Of a stretch of DNA of 64,000 nt, positions 56,916 through 64,000 are shown piece after piece (within the stretch, counting starts at the first letter, position 1; each line of letters starts with the position of its first letter). The position numbers and the translations under genes were made by a program. The notes beneath the pieces are model-generated. The model made no database searches and had not been told where the DNA came from. It worked only from the letters and a program-made list of their open reading frames with translations. Origin of the DNA: Pseudomonas indica NBRC 103045 (lineage in GTDB: Bacteria > Pseudomonadota > Gammaproteobacteria > Pseudomonadales > Pseudomonadaceae); assembly GCF_002091635.1 (NCBI RefSeq), contig NZ_BDAC01000009.1, positions 124,001-188,000 of the forward strand, written 5' to 3'.

Positions 56916-57292
56916 ATGAAAGGCATGACCTCCACGCTCCTGCTCCTGGCCCTCTGCATCCCATTCGCGACATATGCAACGGAACCGGAAGGCTGCCGGC
57001 TGGTCCTTTATCCGACGTCGGCTGCATCGACATCACATGACCAGTGCAACGACCCACCTGGCGCTCGGCCACATCACGCAGGTCAAGCGCTTGTCGAGCC
57101 GGAGACCTGCCAGGCGCTGAGCGACAAGCGGCTCGATGTGTCTCTTCGATGAGAACACCAACCGCCGCCAGGCGGCCAAGGCGTGGCTGAAAGCCCACCC
57201 GCAGGCCCTCGACACCTGACTGGCCGGCATCGGCACCCTGGGACGATCGCCCGGCACGGGAGGTGGTCAAGGCGCGGCCTGGTTTGTTTGAA
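56916..57292 (+). pseudogene. Relic of a choline/carnitine-binding protein gene (ChoX/CaiX family)
   Basis: Starts with a good ribosome site and signal peptide (MKGMTSTLLLLALCIPFATY), then TEPEGCRLVL, and after a frameshift SDVGCIDIT before TGA, parallel to EPESCGVVRFADVGWTDIT of the intact cbcX. Further on, in another frame, ETCQALSDKRLDVSL parallels VTYRSLQNKDIDVFL, and RRQAAKAWLKAHPQALDT then a stop then LAGIGTLG parallels the cbcX end (W changed to TGA). The central two thirds are missing. It is a decayed paralogue just upstream of cbcX. Confidence 0.85.
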
Positions 57293-57569
57293 TGAAAAAA
57301 GGCCGGGGCGGTCCAGCAGCGCCCCCGGATACCGCGCAGAGGGGCCCCGAATTACCGGATACGACCCCTCTCATGCTGGATACGACCCCGGCTGCACTGG
57401 TTGCGACGCCCCCCATAGGCGTTTGTTTTCCGCTGTTCCATGATCCTCTCGACTCAACCGCTAGGCTTGGTGTGCAGGCCGCCACGCACGAAGTGGCCTC
57501 ACATTTTCATACCGACTGCCAATGCCGCTCCCCGAGAGGAGCTACAACAACCAGAAACGGAGTCCGCCC

Positions 57570-58508
57570 ATGAAAATACGAACGTTTGCGATGGCCGCCA
57601 CCCTAGCCAGCCTCCCCCTGCTGGCCCAGGCCGCCGAACCAGAATCTTGTGGCGTTGTTCGCTTTGCCGATGTCGGCTGGACCGACATCACCGTTACCAC
57701 CGCAGTCACCAGCGAAGTGCTGGAAAGCCTCGGTTACCAGACCAAGACCAACATGCTGTCGGTGCCGGTGACCTACCGTTCGCTGCAGAACAAGGACATC
57801 GATGTCTTCCTCGGCAACTGGATGCCGACCATGGAGAACGACATCAAGGAATACCGCGACAAGGGCACCGTGGAAACCGTGCGGGCCAACCTCGAAGGCG
57901 CCAAGTACACCCTCGCTGTACCGGACTATGCGTATGAAGCCGGCCTGAAGAACTTCGCCGACATCGCCAAGTTCGCCGACAAGCTGGACAACAAGATCTA
58001 CGGCATCGAGCCGGGCAACGACGGCAACCGCCTGATCCAGGGCATGATCGACGCCAACACCTTCGACCTCGGCAAGTTCAAGGTCGTCGAGTCCAGCGAA
58101 GCCGGCATGCTTTCCCAGGTCCAGCGCGCCGTGCGGCGCAACCAGTGGGTCGTGTTCCTCGGCTGGGAACCGCACCCGATGAATACCCGCTTCCCCATGA
58201 AGTACCTGGAAGGCGGCGACGACGTGTTCGGTCCGAACTACGGCGGCGCCACCATCTATACCAACGTGCGCAAAGGCTACACCCAGGAATGCGCCAACGT
58301 CGGCAAGCTGCTGCAGAACCTGCAGTTCAGCCTGGATATGGAAAACCAGCTGATGGACGCCGTGCTGAACCAGAACCAGAAGCCGCGTGAAGCCGCCAAA
58401 GCCTGGCTGAAAACCAACCCGCAGGTTCTCGATACCTGGCTGGCAGGCGTTACCACTCGCGACGGAAAACCCGCACTGGGCGCAGCCCAGGCCAAGCTGG
58501 CGCCCTGA
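57570..58508 (+). CDS. cbcX: Choline-binding periplasmic protein of ABC transporter
   Basis: Protein of 312 aa with signal peptide (cleavage after AQA, about residue 22). OpuAC/ChoX-type binding domain: VVRFADVGWTDITVTTAVTS, DIDVFLGNWMPTMENDI and VVFLGWEPHPMNTRF carry the aromatic residues of the quaternary-amine cage. It binds choline for CbcWV. ATG 57570 follows ACGGAG; the open frame upstream of it is not used. A decayed paralogue lies upstream. Confidence 0.92.
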   Translation: MKIRTFAMAATLASLPLLAQAAEPESCGVVRFADVGWTDITVTTAVTSEVLESLGYQTKTNMLSVPVTYRSLQNKDIDVFLGNWMPTMENDIKEYRDKGTVETVRANLEGAKYTLAVPDYAYEAGLKNFADIAKFADKLDNKIYGIEPGNDGNRLIQGMIDANTFDLGKFKVVESSEAGMLSQVQRAVRRNQWVVFLGWEPHPMNTRFPMKYLEGGDDVFGPNYGGATIYTNVRKGYTQECANVGKLLQNLQFSLDMENQLMDAVLNQNQKPREAAKAWLKTNPQVLDTWLAGVTTRDGKPALGAAQAKLAP

Positions 58509-58551
58509 TCGGGGCGCCTTCCGCTCCTCCTGCAAGTGGATGTACGAGACC

Positions 58552-59397
58552 ATGCTGACTGATCACAAACTCCCCCTCGGGCAGTACATCGCCGACTTCG
58601 TCGAATGGCTGACCCTCAATGGCGCCGAATTCTTCGACTCGGTGGCCGACACGCTGGAAATGCTGATCCAGGGCGTCACCCATGGACTGCTCTGGTTCAA
58701 CCCGCTGGTGCTGATCGGCCTGTTCGCGCTGCTGACGCAACTGATCCAGCGCAAGTGGGCCCTCACCGCGTTCTGCGCGCTCTCCTTCCTGCTGATCCTC
58801 AACCTCGGCTACTGGCAGGAAACCATGGAGACCCTGGCCCAGGTGCTCTTCGCCACCCTGGTCTGCGTGGCGATCGGCGTGCCGCTGGGCATCGCCGCCG
58901 CGCACAAGCCGATGTTCTACACCTTCATGCGGCCGGTCCTGGACTTGATGCAGACGGTGCCGACCTTCGTCTACCTGATCCCCACCCTGACCCTGTTCGG
59001 CCTGGGCGTGGTACCGGGGCTGATCTCCACCGTGGTGTTCGCCATCGCCGCGCCGATCCGCCTGACCTATCTAGGCATCCAGGACGTGCCGCACGAACTG
59101 CTCGACGCCGGCAAGGCCTTTGGCTGCTCGCGCTGGCAACTGCTGAGCCGCATCGAGCTGCCGCATGCCATGCCCAGCATCGGCGCCGGCGTGACCCAGT
59201 GCATCATGCTGTCGCTGTCGATGGTGGTGATCGCCGCCCTGGTCGGCGCCGACGGGCTCGGCAAGCCGGTGGTCAATGCCCTCAATACCGCGGATATCGC
59301 CCTCGGCTTCGAAGCCGGTTTGTCCATCGTCCTGCTGGCCATCCTGCTCGACCGCGTCTGCAAACAACCCGAAGCCAAGCGGAGGACTGAAGCGTGA
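58552..59397 (+). CDS. cbcW: Choline ABC transporter permease
   Basis: Protein of 281 aa with about six transmembrane helices and the BPD-type EAA loop (GIQDVPHELLDAGKAFGCSR). It forms the inner membrane channel for choline, betaine and carnitine delivered by CbcX, BetX and CaiX. ATG 58552 is chosen by family length; ATG 58540, four codons earlier, is also possible because neither has a strong ribosome site. Its stop overlaps the GTG of cbcV. Confidence 0.9.
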   Translation: MLTDHKLPLGQYIADFVEWLTLNGAEFFDSVADTLEMLIQGVTHGLLWFNPLVLIGLFALLTQLIQRKWALTAFCALSFLLILNLGYWQETMETLAQVLFATLVCVAIGVPLGIAAAHKPMFYTFMRPVLDLMQTVPTFVYLIPTLTLFGLGVVPGLISTVVFAIAAPIRLTYLGIQDVPHELLDAGKAFGCSRWQLLSRIELPHAMPSIGAGVTQCIMLSLSMVVIAALVGADGLGKPVVNALNTADIALGFEAGLSIVLLAILLDRVCKQPEAKRRTEA

Positions 59398-60635
59398 GTA
59401 TGATTCGCTTCGAGAAGGTCGACGTCATCTTCTCCAAACAACCGCGTGAAGCCCTCGCCCTGCTCGATCAAGGCCTCACGCGTGACCAGATCCTGAAGAA
59501 GACCGGCCAGGTGGTGGGCGTGGAAAACGCCAACCTGGACATCGAGCGCGGCGAAATCTGCGTACTGATGGGCCTTTCCGGCTCCGGCAAATCCAGCCTG
59601 CTGCGCTGCATCAACGGCCTCAACACCGTGAGCCGCGGCCGCTTGCTGATCGAGCACGAAGGCGCCGAGGTGGACATTGCGTCCTGCTCCCCGGCCACCC
59701 TCAAGGCCATGCGCACCAAGCGCATCGCCATGGTGTTCCAGAAGTTCGCCCTGATGCCCTGGCTGACCGTGGCGGAAAACGTCGGCTTCGGCCTGGAGAT
59801 GCAGCACCGCCCGGCCGCCGAGCGCAAGAAGCTGGTCGACGAGAAGCTCGAACTGGTCGGCCTCAGCCAATGGCGCGACAAGCGCCCGGACCAGCTCTCC
59901 GGCGGCATGCAGCAGCGCGTCGGCCTGGCCCGCGCCCTGGCCATGGATGCCGACATCCTGCTGATGGACGAACCCTTCTCCGCCCTCGATCCGCTGATCC
60001 GCCAGCAGTTGCAGGACGAATTGCTGGTGCTGCAACGCAAGCTGCACAAGACCATCGTCTTCGTCAGCCATGACCTGGACGAAGCGCTCAAGCTCGGCTC
60101 GCGCATCGCCATCATGAAGGACGGCCGGATCATCCAGTACAGCAAGCCGGAAGAGATCGTTCTCAACCCGGCGGACGATTACGTGCGTACCTTCGTTGCC
60201 CACACCAACCCGCTCAACGTGCTGTGCGGCGAAAGCCTGATGCGACCGTTGCAGCAGTGCCGCCACGAAGGCAACGAAATCTGCGTGGACCAGGGCCGCG
60301 ACTGCTGGCTCGGCCTGGACGACAACAACGGCGTGCAATGCGCTCGCCAGGGCGGCCAGGATCTCAAGCTGCAACGCTGGGCACCGGGCGACCTGGTGGC
60401 CAACCTGCGCCGCGAGCCGACCCTGGTCAACGTGCGCATCGCCATGCGCGACGCCCTGCAGATTCGCTACCAGACCGGGCACAAGCTGGTGCTGGAGGAT
60501 AACGGCCAGGTGGTCGGCATCCTCGGCGACAGCGAGCTGTACCACGCATTGCTCGGCAAGAACCTGGAAAAGGACGACAACAACGCGGCCAAACCGGTCC
60601 AGGTGCAACCGGCGGAGCTCTCCCGGGTCGTCTGA
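59394..60635 (+). CDS. cbcV: Choline ABC transporter ATP-binding protein
   Basis: Protein of 413 aa. Walker A GLSGSGKSS, signature LSGGMQQRV and Walker B ILLMDEPFSALD are complete, and a C-terminal CBS-like extension (about 280-400) resembles that of ProV/OpuAA. It energises choline import with CbcW. The GTG at 59394 has GGAGG 8 nt upstream and overlaps the cbcW stop (GTGA), so it is preferred to ATG 59400. Confidence 0.92.
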   Translation: MSMIRFEKVDVIFSKQPREALALLDQGLTRDQILKKTGQVVGVENANLDIERGEICVLMGLSGSGKSSLLRCINGLNTVSRGRLLIEHEGAEVDIASCSPATLKAMRTKRIAMVFQKFALMPWLTVAENVGFGLEMQHRPAAERKKLVDEKLELVGLSQWRDKRPDQLSGGMQQRVGLARALAMDADILLMDEPFSALDPLIRQQLQDELLVLQRKLHKTIVFVSHDLDEALKLGSRIAIMKDGRIIQYSKPEEIVLNPADDYVRTFVAHTNPLNVLCGESLMRPLQQCRHEGNEICVDQGRDCWLGLDDNNGVQCARQGGQDLKLQRWAPGDLVANLRREPTLVNVRIAMRDALQIRYQTGHKLVLEDNGQVVGILGDSELYHALLGKNLEKDDNNAAKPVQVQPAELSRVV

Positions 60636-60750
60636 CCAAGCCACACCGCTCGGCCTCCGGTGCTCCGCCCCAACGGAGCGCAGGGGGCTGCCGCGCACGG
60701 AGCGGTAAAAAACGCCCCGTGTCGTGGTTAGCAATGCCAGGTCGTTTTTG

Positions 60751-60770
60751 TTGATTGTTCGTTCAATAAA
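60751..60770 (+). promoter_or_regulatory. BetI operator upstream of betI
   Basis: TTGATTGTTCGTTCAATAAA contains the palindrome ATTG-TT-CG-TT-CAAT, the arrangement of known BetI boxes. It lies about 80-100 nt before the betI ATG, fitting choline-relieved autorepression of betIBA. Confidence 0.75.
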
Positions 60771-60851
60771 GATTCCATAGACTGCTCCAAGCCTAGTGCC
60801 ATGCTGGTTCCAGCCACCCGGAGCAGTCGCCGGACGAACAGAGGTGTCGCC

Positions 60852-61445
60852 ATGCCCAAGCTTGGAATGCAACCGATCCGCCGCTCGCAACTGATCCACG
60901 CCACCCTCGAGGCGGTCGACCGGGTCGGCATGGGCGAGGCCAGCATCGCCCTGATCGCCAAGCTGGCGGGCATGTCCAACGGCATCATCAGCCACTACTT
61001 CCAGGACAAGAACGGCTTGCTCGAAGCCACCATGCGCCACCTGATGGCGGCCCTGCGCCAGGCCGTGCGCGAACGCCGCCAGGCGCTGCCCGACGACAAC
61101 CCGCGCGACCACCTGCGGGCGATCATCGCCGGCAACTTCGACCCCAGCCAGGTCAACGGCCCGGCAATGAAGACCTGGCTCGCCTTCTGGGCCAGCAGCA
61201 TGCACCAGCCCTCGCTGCGCCGGCTGCAACGGATCAACGACCACCGGCTGTATTCCAACCTCTGCGGCGAATTCCGCCGTGTGCTGCCGTATGAGGATGC
61301 GCGCGCCGCCGCCCGCGGACTGGCTGCGCTGATCGATGGCCTGTGGCTACGCGGCGCGCTATCCGGCGATGCCTTCGACACCCAGGAAGCCTTGCGCATC
61401 GCCTACGAATACCTGGACCAGCAACTGGCCAAGCAGGCCGGCTGA
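60852..61445 (+). CDS. betI: Choline-responsive repressor BetI (TetR family)
   Basis: Protein of 197 aa, exact family length. TetR helix-turn-helix (about 12-60; [20 protein letters not shown]) and a ligand domain conserved in BetI ([20 protein letters not shown]). It represses betIBA, and choline releases it. ATG 60852 is preceded by GAGGTGTCGCC; the open frame starts 17 codons earlier without support. Confidence 0.95.
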   Translation: MPKLGMQPIRRSQLIHATLEAVDRVGMGEASIALIAKLAGMSNGIISHYFQDKNGLLEATMRHLMAALRQAVRERRQALPDDNPRDHLRAIIAGNFDPSQVNGPAMKTWLAFWASSMHQPSLRRLQRINDHRLYSNLCGEFRRVLPYEDARAAARGLAALIDGLWLRGALSGDAFDTQEALRIAYEYLDQQLAKQAG

Positions 61446-61454
61446 ACCGATAGA

Positions 61455-61500
61455 CACTCCCTCTCCCTTCTGGGGAGAGGGCTGGGGTGAGGGGCGGAGG
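61455..61500. repeat. REP element between betI and betB
   Basis: CTCCCTCTCCCTTCTGGGGA (from 61457) then GGGCTGGGGTGAGGGGCGGA. A single REP hairpin in the 178-nt gap, within the betIBA operon. Confidence 0.75.
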
Positions 61501-61623
61501 ATCGTTCCAACACCCTGGCGGCGTCCCCGCCTGACGCTCTCGAAAAACGAGAGAGATGCGAGGAACGCGAACCCCTAACCCTGGCCCGTATCCCGATATC
61601 GGCCACCTTATTCAGGAGTTCCC

Positions 61624-63096
61624 ATGGCCCGATTCGAACTGCAGAAGCTCTATATCCACGGCGGCTATGTAGACGCCACCAGCGGCGCCACCTTCCAGAG
61701 CATCGACCCGGCCACCGGCGAAGTGCTCGCCGAGGTGCAGCGCGCCTCCCAGGCCGATGTCGAGCGCGCCGTGGCCAGCGCCGAGGAAGGCCAGAAGGTC
61801 TGGGCGGCGATGACCGCCATGCAGCGCTCGCGCATCCTGCGCAAGGCGGTGGACATTCTCCGCGCGCGCAACGACGAGCTGGCCGAGCTGGAAAGCCTGG
61901 ACACCGGCAAGCCGCTGGCCGAGACCCGCTTCGTCGACATCGTCACCGGCGCCGACGTGCTGGAGTACTACGCCGGCCTGATCCCCGCCATCGAGGGCGA
62001 ACAGATCCCGCTGCGCGAGACCAGCTTCGTCTACACCCGCCGCGAGCCGCTGGGTGTAGTAGCCGGCATCGGTGCCTGGAACTACCCGATCCAGATCGCC
62101 CTGTGGAAATCCGCCCCGGCCCTGGCCGCCGGCAACGCGATGATCTTCAAGCCCAGCGAAGTCACCTCGCTGACCGCGCTGAAACTGGCCGAGATCTACA
62201 CCGAGGCTGGCGTGCCGGATGGCGTGTTCAACGTGGTCACCGGCAGCGGCCGCGAAGTCGGCACCTGGCTCACCGAGCACCCGCGCATCGAGAAGATTTC
62301 CTTCACCGGCGGCACCGACACCGGCAAGAAGGTCATGGCCAGCGCCTCCAGTTCCTCGCTGAAGGAAGTCACCATGGAACTGGGCGGCAAGTCGCCGCTG
62401 ATCATCTTCGACGACGCCAACCTCAACCGCGCCGCCGACATCGCGGTAATGGCCAACTTCTTCAGCTCCGGCCAGGTCTGCACCAACGGCACCCGTGTGT
62501 TCGTCCCGCGTGCCCTGCAATCGCGCTTCGAATCCAAGGTGCTGGAGCGGGTCAAGCGCATCCGCCTCGGCAGCCCGCTGGACGAAAGCACCAACTTCGG
62601 CCCGCTGGTCAGCTTCGCCCACATGGACAGCGTCCTCGGCTACATCGAGAAGGGCAAGGCGGAAGGCGCACGCCTGATCTGTGGCGGCGAGCGTGTGACC
62701 GACGGCGACTACGCCAAGGGCGCCTACGTGGCACCGACGGTATTCAGCGATTGCACCGACGACATGACCATCGTCCGCGAGGAAATCTTCGGCCCGGTGA
62801 TGAGCATCCTGGTCTACGACGACGAGGACGAAGTCATCCGTCGCGCCAACGCCACCGACTACGGCCTCGCCGCCGGCGTGGTGACCCAGGACCTGAACCG
62901 CGCACACCGGGCGATCCACCGCCTGGAAGCCGGCATCTGCTGGATCAACACCTGGGGCGAATCCCCGGCGGAAATGCCGGTGGGCGGCTACAAGCAATCC
63001 GGCGTCGGCCGCGAAAACGGCCTGACCACCCTGGCTCACTACACTCGCATCAAATCCATCCAAGTCGAGCTGGGCGATTACGTCTCCGTGTTCTGA
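61624..63096 (+). CDS. betB: Betaine aldehyde dehydrogenase
   Basis: Protein of 490 aa, ALDH family. Catalytic C286 in [14 protein letters not shown]252 in MELGGKSPL, and the NAD region [20 protein letters not shown]. It oxidises betaine aldehyde to glycine betaine, the second step of choline oxidation. AGGAG precedes the ATG. Confidence 0.96.
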   Translation: MARFELQKLYIHGGYVDATSGATFQSIDPATGEVLAEVQRASQADVERAVASAEEGQKVWAAMTAMQRSRILRKAVDILRARNDELAELESLDTGKPLAETRFVDIVTGADVLEYYAGLIPAIEGEQIPLRETSFVYTRREPLGVVAGIGAWNYPIQIALWKSAPALAAGNAMIFKPSEVTSLTALKLAEIYTEAGVPDGVFNVVTGSGREVGTWLTEHPRIEKISFTGGTDTGKKVMASASSSSLKEVTMELGGKSPLIIFDDANLNRAADIAVMANFFSSGQVCTNGTRVFVPRALQSRFESKVLERVKRIRLGSPLDESTNFGPLVSFAHMDSVLGYIEKGKAEGARLICGGERVTDGDYAKGAYVAPTVFSDCTDDMTIVREEIFGPVMSILVYDDEDEVIRRANATDYGLAAGVVTQDLNRAHRAIHRLEAGICWINTWGESPAEMPVGGYKQSGVGRENGLTTLAHYTRIKSIQVELGDYVSVF

Positions 63097-63127
63097 CGCC
63101 TTGCCTCAGCCCTACACGGAACAAGCC

Positions 63128-63170
63128 TCCTCTCCCCTCTGGGGAGAGGGTTGGGGTGAGGGGGCGGTGC
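63128..63170. repeat. REP element between betB and betA
   Basis: CCTCTCCCCTCTGGGGAGAG (from 63129) followed by GGTTGGGGTGAGGGGGCG. Same family as the element between betI and betB. Confidence 0.75.
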
Positions 63171-63222
63171 ATCGCGCCGCAACGATCCCGGCACCCGAGC
63201 AGTCCATCCGAAGGATGTCCCC

Positions 63223-64000
63223 ATGCCTCAAGAATTCGATTACATCATCGTCGGCGCCGGCTCCGCCGGTAATGTACTGGCCACGCGGCTGACCGAAGAC
63301 GCCGACGTCAGCGTCCTGCTGCTGGAAGCCGGCGGCCCGGACTATCGCCTGGACTTCCGCACCCAGATGCCCGCCGCCCTCGCCTATCCGTTGCAGGGCC
63401 GCCGCTACAACTGGGCCTACGAGACCGACCCGGAACCGCACATGAACAACCGCCGCATGGAGTGCGGGCGCGGCAAGGGCCTCGGCGGCTCCTCGCTGAT
63501 CAACGGCATGTGCTATATCCGCGGCAATGCCTTGGACTACGACAACTGGGCGAAGAACAAGGGCCTGGAAGACTGGACCTACCTCGACTGCCTGCCCTAC
63601 TTCCGCAAGGCCGAGACCCGCGACATCGGCCCCAACGACTACCACGGCGGCGACGGCCCGGTCTGCGTGACCACGCCGAAGCCGGGCAACAACCCGCTGT
63701 TCCACGCCATGGTGGAAGCCGGGGTGCAGGCCGGTTTCCCGCGTACCGACGACCTCAACGGCTACCAGCAGGAAGGCTTCGGCCCGATGGACCGCACGGT
63801 AACGCCCCAAGGCCGTCGCTCCAGCACCGCGCGCGGCTACCTGGATCAGGCGCGCAACCGGCCGAACCTGACCATCGTCACCCACGCCCTCACCGACCGC
63901 ATCCTGTTCAGCGGCAAGCGCGCCATCGGTGTCGCCTACCTGCACGGCAACGGCAGCGAGCCGGTCACCGCGCACGCCCGCCGCGAAGTGCTGATCTGCT
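63223..64000 (+). CDS. betA: Choline dehydrogenase (N-terminal part, runs off the window)
   Basis: First 259 codons of a GMC oxidoreductase, roughly 45 percent of a protein of about 560 residues. FAD-binding motif [18 protein letters not shown] (6-23) and GMC signature [18 protein letters not shown]. It oxidises choline to betaine aldehyde, membrane-associated. Third gene of betIBA. No stop is reached because the sequence ends. Confidence 0.95.
   Translation, partial: MPQEFDYIIVGAGSAGNVLATRLTEDADVSVLLLEAGGPDYRLDFRTQMPAALAYPLQGRRYNWAYETDPEPHMNNRRMECGRGKGLGGSSLINGMCYIRGNALDYDNWAKNKGLEDWTYLDCLPYFRKAETRDIGPNDYHGGDGPVCVTTPKPGNNPLFHAMVEAGVQAGFPRTDDLNGYQQEGFGPMDRTVTPQGRRSSTARGYLDQARNRPNLTIVTHALTDRILFSGKRAIGVAYLHGNGSEPVTAHARREVLIC

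Noticed and set aside
57310-57420. Repeated GGATACGACCCC pattern between the cbcX relic and cbcX
   Set aside because: Only two full units and one weak one; too little to call a repeat array or operator set.

Overview
The window is about 64 kb of a GC-rich gamma-proteobacterial chromosome, almost certainly a Pseudomonas of the P. aeruginosa / P. nitroreducens / P. citronellolis side of the genus. This rests on gene content (gbcAB, dgcAB with dedicated etfAB, soxBDAG, the caiX-cdhCAB carnitine genes, gbdR, choline ABC genes and betIBA in one locus), Pseudomonas-type REP repeats, strong Shine-Dalgarno sites and high-GC codon use. No rRNA, tRNA, CRISPR, IS transposase or prophage gene was seen. 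The species is inferred.

Left part (1-18.8 kb), mixed housekeeping: a cNMP/CBS/DUF294 signalling protein translationally coupled to a DnaQ-like exonuclease; a DUF485 plus acetate-type sodium symporter operon; a secreted Vgb-like beta-propeller; a GST; a secreted type I pullulanase; the creB-creC two-component operon with its target creD and a small membrane protein; a chemoreceptor; a retropepsin-like periplasmic protein; and a lysophospholipid acyltransferase.

Central part (18.9-44.3 kb), quaternary amine to one-carbon metabolism. On the minus strand glyA1-soxB-soxD-soxA-soxG-purU-fdhA takes sarcosine to glycine/serine and disposes of formaldehyde and formyl-THF. Then come a TraX-like membrane protein, small exported proteins and a threonine aldolase. 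The divergent gbcA/gbcB pair demethylates glycine betaine to dimethylglycine. The minus-strand operon dipeptidase-like gene, DUF5943 gene, dgcA, dgcB, etfA, etfB takes dimethylglycine to sarcosine.

Right part (45.3-64 kb), supply and control. CdhR and the operon caiX-cdhC-cdhA-cdhB-esterase-gamma-butyrobetaine dioxygenase turn butyrobetaine and carnitine into glycine betaine. GbdR (regulator) and SdaB (serine to pyruvate) follow, then the choline ABC transporter cbcXWV and betI-betB-betA (choline to glycine betaine; betA runs off the end). The window therefore encodes a nearly complete route choline or carnitine -> betaine -> dimethylglycine -> sarcosine -> glycine -> serine -> pyruvate.

Notable non-coding and degenerate content: many REP pairs between genes of the catabolic operons; two copies of a MITE-like element with terminal inverted repeats, each placed exactly at a stop codon; a family of DnaA-box-like repeats in four intergenic regions between 29 and 36 kb; relics of a choline/carnitine-binding protein gene and of a GST; a minus-strand intrinsic terminator with no gene in front of it (candidate sRNA); candidate BetI, GbdR and CreB operators; and an M19 dipeptidase homologue that has lost much of its metal site.
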